In this document: positions 1 to 6,454 of the stretch, piece after piece
How positions within the stretch are numbered: the first letter of the stretch is position 1
Layout of the letters: the number at the start of each line of letters is the position of its first letter
Source of the DNA: Mollicutes bacterium
GTDB lineage: Bacteria > Bacillota_I > Bacilli_A > Izemoplasmatales > Izemoplasmataceae
DNA: 44,098 nt
Direction of reading: 5' to 3'
Assembly: GCA_003568315.1 (NCBI GenBank)
Contig: PWYL01000037.1
Location: 1-44,098, forward strand
Position numbers and translations under genes: made by a program
Notes under the pieces: model-generated
What the model saw: only the letters and a program-made list of their open reading frames with translations
Databases searched by the model: none
What the model was told of the DNA's origin: nothing

Positions 1-283
1 CGCCTACAACGCCCGGAAGAAGGAACACCCAGAAGACCCGCGCGAAGGCCTGCTCGCGACCCTCGGGAGCGAGGATCAAAGCGAGAAGAGGACCTACCTC
101 GCGAAGCTCTTGCGGATCCTCACTGAAGAGGAAAAGGAGATCGTCGTCCGCCACGCCGTCCTCGGTGAAAAGCACAAGAGCATCGCCGAAACGCTCGACC
201 GTCCCTTGGGGACCGTGCTCTGGAAATATCGCAACGCCTTGAAGAAACTCAAGCGCGAAGGAGGTGACGACGATGCGGGATAA
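1..283 (+). CDS. RNA polymerase sigma factor, C-terminal part (sigma-70 region 4)
   Basis: The reading frame enters from outside the window (first full codon at base 2) and stops at TAA 281-283, so only the last 93 residues are visible. The end of the protein holds a region-4 helix-turn-helix: a TEEEKEIVV helix, then HKSIAETLDRPLGTVLWKYRNA, here given as HKSIAETLDRPLGTV followed by LWKYRNALKKL, the pattern that binds the -35 element in ECF-type sigma factors. Its 3' end overlaps the next gene by 11 bases, and that gene encodes a membrane protein with an RsgI-like extracytoplasmic domain. The two are therefore most likely a sigma/anti-sigma pair read from one message. The group of sigma factor (SigI-like or other ECF) cannot be fixed without the N-terminal region. 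Confidence 0.85.
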   Translation, partial: AYNARKKEHPEDPREGLLATLGSEDQSEKRTYLAKLLRILTEEEKEIVVRHAVLGEKHKSIAETLDRPLGTVLWKYRNALKKLKREGGDDDAG

Positions 284-1076
284 ACGAATCGAACGAAGGC
301 TCCGTTCCGCCGCGAAGAAGGACACGCCGGACCTCAAAGACGAGATCAAAGCTTCGAGTACCTATCAGGACCACATGGAGGAGGCGCATCAAAAACGCAT
401 CCCCAAAAGGGCCCCCTCTTTCGGATTGCGTTATGTCTATGCGGCCACCGTCGTGGTGCTTCTGCTCGTCGTCGCGTTCCTTCTTCCCTTCGGTGAAGAC
501 ATCGAGACGAGCGTCTATCTCGACATCAACCCCGGCATCCGCCTCGACCTCGACGGAGACGATGTCGTCAAAGGCTTGGCCCCCACCAACGACGACGGCG
601 AACAGTTTCTGCAAACCATCGCCGACACCCGGGGTTTCACACTCGATGACGCCATCGACCAGATCGTCGACGAGGCCATCGGGCAGGGGTTCCTCTCCGA
701 TGAGACCCCCTTCATCGTCTACGATGTCGTCGGCGAAGACGAAAGCCACCGGGGACGCGTTCTCGGAAAGCTCGAAGAGCGCCTGCCCGAAGCCGCGCAG
801 GGACGGGTCGAAGGCTTCGCCATCATGCGCGGCGTCGCCGGGGACGAAACCCCCGAAGAGGCGGCGCGGGCCCGCGACCACGGCATGAGCGTGATGCGTC
901 TCCGGCTCGTCGAACACATTTTCGCCGAAACCGACGATTTCGATTTCGATGACCTGCAGGACCTCCCCGTGCAGGACCTCCGCGAAATCATGGAAGACAA
1001 GGGAATCCCGGAACCGCATCCCGGACCGCCCGATGGCGTTCCGGGTCCGCCGGATGGTGCCGGTCCCCCTTGGTGA
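273..1076 (+). CDS. RsgI-like membrane anti-sigma factor
   Basis: This 267-residue protein has a basic, charged cytoplasmic N-terminus (about residues 1-50), one membrane helix (about 53-72, VYAATVVVLLLVVAFLLP) and an extracytoplasmic part. That part opens with SVYLDINPGIRLDLDGDD, matching the D-[IV]-N-P-x-I pattern of the RsgI juxtamembrane domain. The C-terminus is a short Pro/Gly-rich tail with PGPPDG repeats. I chose ATG 273 because AAGGAGGTGA (258-267) lies 8 bases upstream; the GTG at 264 falls inside that ribosome site. The gene overlaps the sigma-factor gene and is followed at once by a terminator. The role, holding the upstream sigma factor at the membrane until a signal arrives, is inferred from the family and from the gene pair. 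No known carbohydrate-binding sensor domain is visible. Confidence 0.75.
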   Translation: MRDKRIERRLRSAAKKDTPDLKDEIKASSTYQDHMEEAHQKRIPKRAPSFGLRYVYAATVVVLLLVVAFLLPFGEDIETSVYLDINPGIRLDLDGDDVVKGLAPTNDDGEQFLQTIADTRGFTLDDAIDQIVDEAIGQGFLSDETPFIVYDVVGEDESHRGRVLGKLEERLPEAAQGRVEGFAIMRGVAGDETPEEAARARDHGMSVMRLRLVEHIFAETDDFDFDDLQDLPVQDLREIMEDKGIPEPHPGPPDGVPGPPDGAGPPW

Positions 1077-1079
1077 AAG

Positions 1080-1102
1080 AGCCCGCGAGGGCTTTTTCTT
1101 TT
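1080..1102 (+). terminator. Intrinsic terminator of the sigma/anti-sigma operon
   Basis: A 5-bp stem AGCCC/GGGCT with loop GCGA is followed by TTTTCTTTT, starting 3 bases after the stop codon of the anti-sigma gene. Confidence 0.8.
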
Positions 1103-1105
1103 GCG

Positions 1106-1134
1106 AAGGTAAATTATCATAACAAGTGCAACAC
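1106..1134 (+). repeat. IS30-type left terminal inverted repeat
   Basis: It starts AAGGTAA and ends AAGTGCAACAC. It pairs with 2166-2194 at 25 of 29 positions, with the inner 12 bases (CAAGTGCAACAC) identical. Confidence 0.85.
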
Positions 1135-1148
1135 TTAGGAATAAAAAG

Positions 1149-1209
1149 GTTCATGGGTTCCTGTATAATGATAGTAGTCCAACCACATTACAGGGAGGAA
1201 CCCATGAAC
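1149..1209 (+). promoter_or_regulatory. Transposase control region: TATAAT promoter and start-codon-sequestering inverted repeat
   Basis: A -10 box TATAAT lies at 1164-1169 without a good -35. The 13-bp sequence GTTCATGGGTTCC at 1149-1161 is the exact reverse complement of 1197-1209, which contains the end of the ribosome site and the ATG of the transposase. A transcript entering from outside the element would contain both arms and fold the start codon away. A transcript from the internal promoter would begin near 1176, lack the left arm and be translated. This logic is known for other insertion sequences (for example IS10); here it is read from the sequence only. Confidence 0.7.
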
Positions 1210-2178
1210 TACCATCATCTTACCATAGAAGAGCGTGCCTGTATATATCAGTTCCAACAGGCGGGCATGAGCCGAAGAAGCATAGCCAAGGCCCTGGGGC
1301 GCAACCCTTCCACCATCTCCCGGGAGTTGAACCGGAACCATTGTCAAAAGACCAACATGTATCAGCCCGTCCAAGCACAGAAGCGATATGATACCCTACG
1401 CTCCCAATGTCATCGGCTACTCACTGTGCCGGCCGAAAGCAAACGGTTGATCGAGGAAGGCATCGCCAAGCACTGGTCTCCCGAACAGATTGTTAATCGT
1501 CTGCGTTTGGAGGGGAAGGGTGGGAGTGTTCCCGCATTTTCGACCATCTATCGTTGGATCCACAAAGGTCTCATCATCCGGGGTGACATGGGGCGACTAC
1601 GAAGGAAAGGCAAATTCAAGCGACCACAAGAGACCCGGGGACGTTTCAACATCGGCAAACCGATCCGCCAACGTCCCAAAAGCGTTTATAAGCGTGAGGA
1701 TGGAGGTCATTGGGAAGCGGACACCGTCGAATCGGGACGGAACGGTCATCGCCGCAAGAGTCACCATGTCCTCGTGACGCTCGCGGAAAGGAAGTCAAGG
1801 ACATACTTGGTCAAGAAACTCCCCAACAAGTCCGCCGAACAGGTGACGAATGCCATCATCAAGCAACTCGCAAACTATGAGGTCAAGACGATCACCTGTG
1901 ACCGGGGGAAGGAATTCGCCGGTTACAAGGCCATCGAAAAGGCCTTGAAATGCGACATGTATTTCGCCGATCCCTACTGCGCTTGGCAAAAAGGGACCAA
2001 CGAGAACAGCAATGGTTTACTAAGAGAATTCTACCCAAAGGGAATGGACTTAGCGAAAGTGTGTGACCAAGAACTGGAACAAATCGTACAGTCAATCAAT
2101 AATCGACCAAGAAAGTGCTTGGGCTACCGGACCCCTAATGAGGCAATCCATGAACTCCCACTTGGGTGTTGCACTTGA
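1204..2178 (+). CDS. IS30-family DDE transposase
   Basis: This 324-residue enzyme would cut and rejoin the ends of its own element. The N-terminus holds the typical IS30 helix-turn-helix (residues 5-42, LTIEERACIYQF then SRRSIAKALGRNPSTISREL). The DDE catalytic triad is complete: D173 in HWEADTV, D233 in TCDRGKEF and E267 in TNENSNG. The length is normal for the family, so the gene looks functional. ATG 1204 is chosen because GGGAGG lies at 1193-1198 and family members start with a similar short N-terminus; the frame stays open further upstream, but there it is terminal-repeat DNA. The stop codon lies inside the right inverted repeat, which is usual for compact insertion sequences. Confidence 0.95.
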   Translation: MNYHHLTIEERACIYQFQQAGMSRRSIAKALGRNPSTISRELNRNHCQKTNMYQPVQAQKRYDTLRSQCHRLLTVPAESKRLIEEGIAKHWSPEQIVNRLRLEGKGGSVPAFSTIYRWIHKGLIIRGDMGRLRRKGKFKRPQETRGRFNIGKPIRQRPKSVYKREDGGHWEADTVESGRNGHRRKSHHVLVTLAERKSRTYLVKKLPNKSAEQVTNAIIKQLANYEVKTITCDRGKEFAGYKAIEKALKCDMYFADPYCAWQKGTNENSNGLLREFYPKGMDLAKVCDQELEQIVQSINNRPRKCLGYRTPNEAIHELPLGCCT

Positions 2179-2194
2179 TTTGACAAATTACCTT
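2166..2194 (-). repeat. IS30-type right terminal inverted repeat
   Basis: Read on the minus strand it starts AAGGTAA and ends AAGTGCAACAC. The transposase stop codon (2176-2178) lies inside this repeat. Confidence 0.85.
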
Positions 2195-2197
2195 GGA

Positions 2198-2220
2198 TAA
2201 AAAAAACGGCGTTGACGCCG
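2198..2220 (-). terminator. Intrinsic terminator downstream of tRNA-Thr
   Basis: On the minus strand CGGCG/CGCCG pairs around a TCAA loop and is followed by a run of eight T (2199-2206). It lies 56 bases past the 3' end of tRNA-Thr and only 4 bases from the right end of the IS30 element. Confidence 0.8.
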
Positions 2221-2275
2221 CGCGGATGTGGGCAAGGTTTGCAAAAAGGGCGATGATCGGAACAGAAGAAAAAGA

Positions 2276-2352
2276 TGGTGCCGCTTGCTGGACTCGAACC
2301 AGCAACCTCTTCCTTACCATGGAATTGCTCTACCGATTGGAGCTAAAGCGGC
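2276..2352 (-). tRNA. tRNA-Thr (anticodon GGU)
   Basis: Read on the minus strand the sequence folds as a cloverleaf: acceptor GCCGCTT/AAGCGGC, D stem GCTC/GAGC with GG in the loop, anticodon loop ATGGTAA (GGU, threonine), T arm GCTGG-TTCGAGT-CCAGC, discriminator A and an encoded CCA (2276-2278). Base pair 27-43 is A/G, otherwise the stems are regular. A terminator follows at 2198-2220. Confidence 0.95.
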
Positions 2353-2374
2353 ACAACGCATCGTTCCGTAGGAT

Positions 2375-2383
2375 ATTCTACCA
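2375..2383 (-). promoter_or_regulatory. Possible extended -10 promoter for tRNA-Thr
   Basis: The minus strand reads TGGTAGAAT (TG-N-TAGAAT), ending 22 bases before the tRNA. No convincing -35 is seen. Confidence 0.45.
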
Positions 2384-2414
2384 TGAATGCGGCGGCTTGA
2401 AAAGCCCTAAAATC

Positions 2415-2741
2415 TCACAAGTCGACGAAAACCTTGCCGTCTTGGATTTTCACGGCATATGTCTTGGCGGCTTGGGTTTTGACGGAAAAGAAGGCGATTT
2501 TCGGCTTTTGGACAATTTCCCCGGTCTTGATGTCGATTTGGGCACCGTGGTGCGGACATTTGACGATACCGTCCTTGAAGCCGCCTTTGTAGAGCGAGGC
2601 TTTGCGGTGGGGGCAGCGGTCGGAAAGCGCATAGACCTTCTCTTCGTGATGGATGAGGAGCACCGGTGTGTCCCCGCGCGTCTTTTTCATCTTCTTGCGC
2701 CGTTTCAGCGTGGCGAGATCGCACATCTCTCGATAGGCCAC
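2415..2741 (-). CDS. Small Rieske [2Fe-2S] ferredoxin-like protein
   Basis: This 108-residue protein is a single Rieske domain. The cluster ligands follow the Rieske pattern C-x-H-x16-C-x2-H: C43-P-H45 and C62-P-H-H65-G. There is no membrane helix or oxygenase domain, so it resembles stand-alone Rieske ferredoxins and the small nitrite-reductase-type (NirD-like) subunits. The likely role is one-electron transfer in the cytoplasm with an unknown partner. I place the start at GTG 2741 because AAGGAGG lies 8 bases upstream. The ATG two codons earlier (2747) would sit only one or two bases from that ribosome site. It is divergent from the nucleoside-kinase gene and is not in an operon with any oxygenase, so the context gives no partner. 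Confidence 0.8.
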   Translation of the reverse strand: MAYREMCDLATLKRRKKMKKTRGDTPVLLIHHEEKVYALSDRCPHRKASLYKGGFKDGIVKCPHHGAQIDIKTGEIVQKPKIAFFSVKTQAAKTYAVKIQDGKVFVDL

Positions 2742-2777
2742 AGTCATCCCTCCTTGATTTCTATCATCCCTATCATC

Positions 2778-2786
2778 ATTATACCA
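2778..2786 (-). promoter_or_regulatory. Extended -10 promoter for the Rieske gene
   Basis: The minus strand reads TGGTATAAT about 35 bases before the chosen start. A -35 match is poor, as is common with extended -10 promoters. Confidence 0.6.
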
Positions 2787-2816
2787 TTCTTTGCGCGTCT
2801 GGGGAATCTTCCTTTC

Positions 2817-2844
2817 TTGAAAAAAGCTTGCCAGCTGGTATAAT
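2817..2844 (+). promoter_or_regulatory. Promoter of the nucleoside kinase gene
   Basis: TTGAAA (2817-2822), a 16-base spacer and TATAAT (2839-2844) lie 36 bases before the ATG. It faces away from the Rieske promoter. Confidence 0.75.
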
Positions 2845-2880
2845 GGTACTACCGAAGACAACAACAGAAAGGAGACCGCC

Positions 2881-4518
2881 ATGTTCACATTGGACATAGA
2901 AGGCAAGAGAAAGACATTCCAAAACAAGGTGAGACTGCTCGATCTGCTGGATGACCGGAAGAAACGCCACTATATCGCCCTCGTCAACAACCGCCTCAGG
3001 GAACTCCACTATGAGGTGGATTACGACGCCGAGGTGGAATTCCTCGATTCGCACCATCCCGAGGCCGTGCACGCCTATGAGGCGAGTCTCCGCTTCTTGG
3101 TGGCGATGGCCTTCAAGAACATCTATCCGGACTACGACTTCAAGTTCAACTACAGCATCTCCCGTTCCGTGTTCTGCCATATCCTCAATCTCGAGGAAGG
3201 CGCGAACATCAGCGAGATCATCAAAAAGATCGAAAGCGAGATGGAACGTCTCGTCGCGGCGGACCTCTCCATCGTCCGCCACGAGATGGAAAAGGAAGAA
3301 GCGAAAGAATTCTACCAAAAACACGGCTACAATGACAAACTCGAGGTCATCCGCTACCGCCCCGAGGATATCGTCCACTTCTACGAGTGCGACGGATATC
3401 TGAACTACATGTACAGCCTCATGGTCCCTTCGACCGGCTATCTCAAGGAATTCTCCATGCGGGCCTATCCGCCGGGGTTCCTCGTCCAATACCCCCGCGC
3501 CGAGGCGGGCGCGAAGATTCCCACCTTCGAGGACGCACCAATCTATGGGAGGACTTTGCGGCAGGCCAACCGCTGGGTGGAACGGATCGACGCCCACACC
3601 ATCGCCCGCATCAACAAGCACGCCGGAAGCCGCCGGGTGGCCGATTTCGTGCAGATGAACGAATCCCGCCACAACCAGATGCTCGCCGAGATCGGCCAAA
3701 CCATCGAGGAAGCCGCGGGTGAGATAAGGCTCATCGCCATCGCCGGCCCCTCTTCTTCCGGCAAGACCACCTTCAGCCATCGTCTCCGGGTCGAACTCAT
3801 GACCCGCGGTCTGAAACCGGTGATGATTTCCTTGGACGACTACTATCTCGACCGCGACCAGATCGAGCCCGACGAGAACGGACAGATCGACCTCGAGCAC
3901 ATCAACACGCTCGATATCGACCTCTTCAACCGGAACATGCTCGATCTCATCCAGGGACGGGAAGTGGACATCCCCCATTTCGATTTCATGATCAAAAGAC
4001 GCACCGGCTACAAGAAACTGAAGATCCGCGCGGACAACCCGATCATCATCGAGGGGATCCACGCTCTGAACGAGACCCTCACCGAACTCATTCCCCATCA
4101 CCAGAAATACAAGATCTTCATCAGCCCGCAACTGCAGATAAACATCGACCACCACAACCCGATAAGCATCACGAACCTCCGGCTCTTGCGGAGGATCGTC
4201 CGCGACCGGAAATTCCGCAACGCACCGGCAAGCAAGACCATCCGCATGTGGCCGTCCGTCCGCAAGGGCGAGTTCCGCTGGATCTATCCCCACCAGGAAG
4301 GTTCCGACTACATCTTCAACAGCTCCTTGGCCTATGAACTCTGTGTGATGAAAAAACACGCCCTGGACACCCTCATGGAGATTCCCCGCGATAGCGAGCA
4401 CTTCATCACCGCCAACCGTCTCATCAAGTTCTTGAAATATTTCAAGGATATCGACGACGAACTGGTCCCCAACAACTCTCTCTTGAAAGAGTTCCTCGGG
4501 GGAAGCTGTTTTGATTAA
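2881..4518 (+). CDS. Uridine-kinase-family nucleoside kinase with TGS-like N-terminus
   Basis: This 545-residue two-part protein is of a kind common in Bacillota. Residues 1-60 look like a TGS/ubiquitin-like domain, and the region to about 250 resembles the second N-terminal domain of threonyl-tRNA synthetase. From about 280 on there is a uridine-kinase/phosphoribulokinase fold with the Walker A loop GPSSSGKTT (about 287-295) and the substrate-loop motif SLDDYYLDRDQ. It should transfer phosphate from NTP to a nucleoside, with uridine or cytidine most likely, in pyrimidine salvage; the role of the tRNA-synthetase-like part is unknown. The start ATG has AAAGGAG 6 bases upstream. It is a single-gene unit with its own promoter and a strong terminator at 4554-4589. 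Confidence 0.85.
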   Translation: MFTLDIEGKRKTFQNKVRLLDLLDDRKKRHYIALVNNRLRELHYEVDYDAEVEFLDSHHPEAVHAYEASLRFLVAMAFKNIYPDYDFKFNYSISRSVFCHILNLEEGANISEIIKKIESEMERLVAADLSIVRHEMEKEEAKEFYQKHGYNDKLEVIRYRPEDIVHFYECDGYLNYMYSLMVPSTGYLKEFSMRAYPPGFLVQYPRAEAGAKIPTFEDAPIYGRTLRQANRWVERIDAHTIARINKHAGSRRVADFVQMNESRHNQMLAEIGQTIEEAAGEIRLIAIAGPSSSGKTTFSHRLRVELMTRGLKPVMISLDDYYLDRDQIEPDENGQIDLEHINTLDIDLFNRNMLDLIQGREVDIPHFDFMIKRRTGYKKLKIRADNPIIIEGIHALNETLTELIPHHQKYKIFISPQLQINIDHHNPISITNLRLLRRIVRDRKFRNAPASKTIRMWPSVRKGEFRWIYPHQEGSDYIFNSSLAYELCVMKKHALDTLMEIPRDSEHFITANRLIKFLKYFKDIDDELVPNNSLLKEFLGGSCFD

Positions 4519-4553
4519 TTGGCACCTTCGTTGATGCATGTCCATATCGTGAA

Positions 4554-4589
4554 AAGCAGACATTCCCGGGAATGTCTGCTTGTTTTTTT
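4554..4589 (+). terminator. Strong intrinsic terminator after the nucleoside kinase
   Basis: A perfect palindromic stem centred on CCCGGG (AAGCAGACATTCCC on the left arm) is followed by TTGTTTTTTT. It starts 35 bases after the stop codon. Confidence 0.9.
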
Positions 4590-4608
4590 CCATACCCACG
4601 AGAGGGCT

Positions 4609-5208
4609 TCACTTGAACTCGGTATCGATGTCGTCCTCTTCTTCTTGTTCGGTGTAAGCTTCCTTGTGCATCGTCTCATGCGTCTCCTCCCCGTCCCGGA
4701 AGGGTCCGCTGAAACCTGCAAGATCGCTTATGAATTCCCCGACGGCATTGTAAAAATATCTTCCGCCGCGACGGTATCGGCCGCGTTTCGATGGGAAGAA
4801 TATGATGTTCACAATCGGTATGAGAAAGAGGATGAGCCATCCCGGATGCCAGAAGCCTTCAATCGCGATGCCCAAGACCACATAAAGAACGGTCATAAGA
4901 AAGGTGACGACGGTACGCGCATCGATATGAGGGCTCAAGACGATGTTTGACAAGGGAATCAAGAGGAAGACGACCCAGCCCGGATGCGGACGGCTGAAAC
5001 CGAGCCAAATCCAAAGGAATAGTGTTAACGAGATGAGCGGCATGAGCTGGTTCAGTCTCATCAAGGGATTGCGAAAAAGGATCAGGGTGGATAGGGGGAT
5101 GAGCAGGAAGAAGGAGACACCGAGTCCCCAACGGTCCCAGACGAATCCGCTCGTGAGGAAAAGGGCGAGGCTGATAAGTGGCATGGCGGCAACGATGCGT
5201 TCTTTCAT
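4609..5208 (-). CDS. Multi-pass membrane protein of unknown function
   Basis: I do not recognise a named family. The 199-residue protein has about six hydrophobic segments in its first 130 residues, arranged as three similar pairs. Each pair ends in FLLIPLS or FLIPIVN followed by a short polar stretch, which suggests internal triplication of a two-helix hairpin. A basic patch (SKRGRYRRGGRY) comes next, then a strongly acidic soluble C-terminus (TEQEEEDDIDTEF). The layout resembles small DUF5668/LiaI-type membrane proteins, but I cannot assign it. Its ATG overlaps the stop of mnmM in an ATGA arrangement, so the two genes are co-translated. No terminator is obvious after it on this strand. Confidence 0.7.
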   Translation of the reverse strand: MKERIVAAMPLISLALFLTSGFVWDRWGLGVSFFLLIPLSTLILFRNPLMRLNQLMPLISLTLFLWIWLGFSRPHPGWVVFLLIPLSNIVLSPHIDARTVVTFLMTVLYVVLGIAIEGFWHPGWLILFLIPIVNIIFFPSKRGRYRRGGRYFYNAVGEFISDLAGFSGPFRDGEETHETMHKEAYTEQEEEDDIDTEFK

Positions 5209-5762
5209 GTCGTTTTCTCCTTTCTTTTTTCGATGATGATGGGATAGGGAGCGTCTTTCCGGTTCAAAGGTTGGTATCTGACAACATCGGCAAGGCTTTT
5301 ATCCAAGTCCTTCACGAAGGCTGTGAGCGCTTCTTCTTCATTCTTGCCTTCTTGATGTCCCGGATAGACCATGATGACGATGATGCCGCCCGGCAGGAGG
5401 ATCTCGAGCATGTTCTCCACGGCTTCGACGGTCGCAGAGGCTTTGGTAGTGAGAAACTTGTCGCCTCCGGGTAGATAGCCGAGGGTGAACACGGCAGCTT
5501 TGATGTCTTCATGGATATGGAGGGGGATGTTCACATGGGAATCGTGGATGAGCGTCACGTTTGTGACGCTCTCTTTTTCCAGAAGGGCTCTCGTTCTTTC
5601 GAGCGCCTCTTTTTGGATGTCGAAAGCGAAGACATGCTCGCTTATCCGAGCGAGAAAGAGCGTGTCCTTCCCGTTGCCGGCGGTCGCATCGACGGTGCGG
5701 TCCGTCTTTTCCACATACTGTGCAAGCAAATCGTGGGTGAAACTGAGCGATCTTTTCAGCAA
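5205..5762 (-). CDS. mnmM: tRNA wobble-uridine methyltransferase MnmM (YtqB family)
   Basis: The 185-residue protein is a compact class I SAM-dependent methyltransferase. It aligns along its whole length with B. subtilis YtqB/MnmM: motif I VDATAGNGKDTLFLA (about residues 23-37), FDIQKEAL for the ribose-binding acid, LGYLPGGDK and a late VYPGHQEGK motif. The family methylates nm5(s2)U34 to mnm5(s2)U34 in certain tRNAs. The start is read as TTG 5760-5762, because GGAGGAGG lies 5 bases upstream and the protein then begins MLKRSLSF like the family; no in-frame ATG fits. It has its own extended -10 promoter and overlaps the downstream membrane-protein gene by 4 bases. Confidence 0.85.
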   Translation of the reverse strand: MLKRSLSFTHDLLAQYVEKTDRTVDATAGNGKDTLFLARISEHVFAFDIQKEALERTRALLEKESVTNVTLIHDSHVNIPLHIHEDIKAAVFTLGYLPGGDKFLTTKASATVEAVENMLEILLPGGIIVIMVYPGHQEGKNEEEALTAFVKDLDKSLADVVRYQPLNRKDAPYPIIIEKRKEKTT

Positions 5763-5797
5763 CCCGTCCTCCTCCTTCGTCCTTCCTTGTCATTCCC

Positions 5798-5826
5798 ATT
5801 ATAACAAAAACGCCAAAAAATGTGAG
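5798..5826 (-). promoter_or_regulatory. Promoter of mnmM
   Basis: The minus strand has CTCACA, a 17-base spacer and TATAAT (5798-5803). TG at 5805-5806 makes an extended -10. Confidence 0.65.
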
Positions 5827-5850
5827 TGAAACCGAAATTCCCCTTCTATC

Positions 5851-5879
5851 TTGTGCGAAACAGCATTCCAAGGTATAAT
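5851..5879 (+). promoter_or_regulatory. Promoter of guaD
   Basis: TTGTGC (5851-5856), a 17-base spacer and TATAAT (5874-5879) precede guaD. Transcription would begin near 5886, which rules out the in-frame ATG at 5878 as a start. Confidence 0.65.
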
Positions 5880-5901
5880 GTACTGTCAGGACAAGAAAGA
5901 G

Positions 5902-6396
5902 GTGAGAACCATCACAGAAAAGAAGGATGCGACGGACATCATGCGGCTCGCAATCAAGAGGGCGCGAGAAACCATGAACGAGGACCTGGGCGGACCTTTC
6001 GGCGCCGCTGTCGTCGATGAAGAAGGCGAAATCCTCGCCGTGGCTTCGAACACCGTCCTCGGCGACAACGACCCCACGGCCCACGCGGAGATCAACGCCA
6101 TAAGAGAAGCGGCCCGCAAGAAGGGGTCATATGACCTTTCCGGCTGCACATTGTACACGACGGCCCATCCCTGCCCGATGTGTCTCGGCGCCATCATCTG
6201 GGCGAACATCAAGCGTATCCTCTACGGCTGCCGGCCCGAGGATGCCGACGGCATCGGTTTCCGCGACGATTTCATCTATGATTTCATCAAAGGGGATATG
6301 GCAGACAAAGAGATTCTCGAAATCGCCGAAGACGAACGGGATGAATGCTTGAAACTCTTCGCGGAATACAAAAAGATGAACAAAGTGATCTATTGA
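5902..6396 (+). CDS. guaD: Guanine deaminase (CDA-fold)
   Basis: The protein, about 160-165 residues, is a zinc-dependent cytidine-deaminase-fold enzyme. It carries the ligand motifs HAE (in DPTAHAEINAIREA) and PCPMC (in TAHPCPMCLGAIIWA), plus the C-terminal GFRDDFIYDFI stretch seen in B. subtilis GuaD. GuaD converts guanine to xanthine and ammonia in the cytoplasm, which would feed the purine operon that converges on it. The start is uncertain. The best ribosome site, GAGGTGA at 5899-5905, points to ATC 5911. GTG 5902 is the nearest standard start but overlaps that site, and ATG 5941 would cut off the first helix. It shares a two-way terminator with the purine operon. Confidence 0.85.
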   Translation: MRTITEKKDATDIMRLAIKRARETMNEDLGGPFGAAVVDEEGEILAVASNTVLGDNDPTAHAEINAIREAARKKGSYDLSGCTLYTTAHPCPMCLGAIIWANIKRILYGCRPEDADGIGFRDDFIYDFIKGDMADKEILEIAEDERDECLKLFAEYKKMNKVIY

Positions 6397-6408
6397 GCGA
6401 ATTCCGAC

Positions 6409-6446
6409 GCAAAAGAGGCCTCCGCGTGAGCGGGGCCTCTTTTTGC
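6409..6446. terminator. Bidirectional terminator between guaD and the purine operon
   Basis: The left arm GCAAAAGAGGCC and right arm GGCCTCTTTTTGC pair, with an inner CCGC-GTGA-GCGG stem. The run of T on one side and of A on the other lets it stop guaD (plus) and ygeW (minus) transcripts. Confidence 0.9.
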
Positions 6447-6454
6447 GTGCAGTG

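Larger units (their letters stand above)
1106..2194 (+). mobile_element. IS30-family insertion sequence, complete
   Basis: The element is 1089 bp, bounded by 29-bp imperfect inverted repeats that match at 25 of 29 positions (1106-1134 and 2166-2194). It carries one intact transposase gene on the plus strand. I see no short direct repeat at the two ends: the bases outside are GCG on the left and GGA on the right. The target duplication is therefore absent, decayed, or the ends are a base or two off. The part around 1960-2190 is visibly richer in A and T than the surrounding genes, which suits an acquired element. The intact frame and ends suggest it may still be mobile. Confidence 0.9.

Noticed and set aside
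1106-2194. A target-site duplication flanking the IS30 element
   Set aside because: The three bases outside the left end (GCG) and the right end (GGA) do not match, and shifting the ends by one or two bases gives no repeat.
2779-4599. A 606-codon minus-strand open frame opposite the nucleoside kinase
   Set aside because: It covers a kinase gene with intact motifs, crosses that gene's promoter and terminator, and has no recognisable domain.
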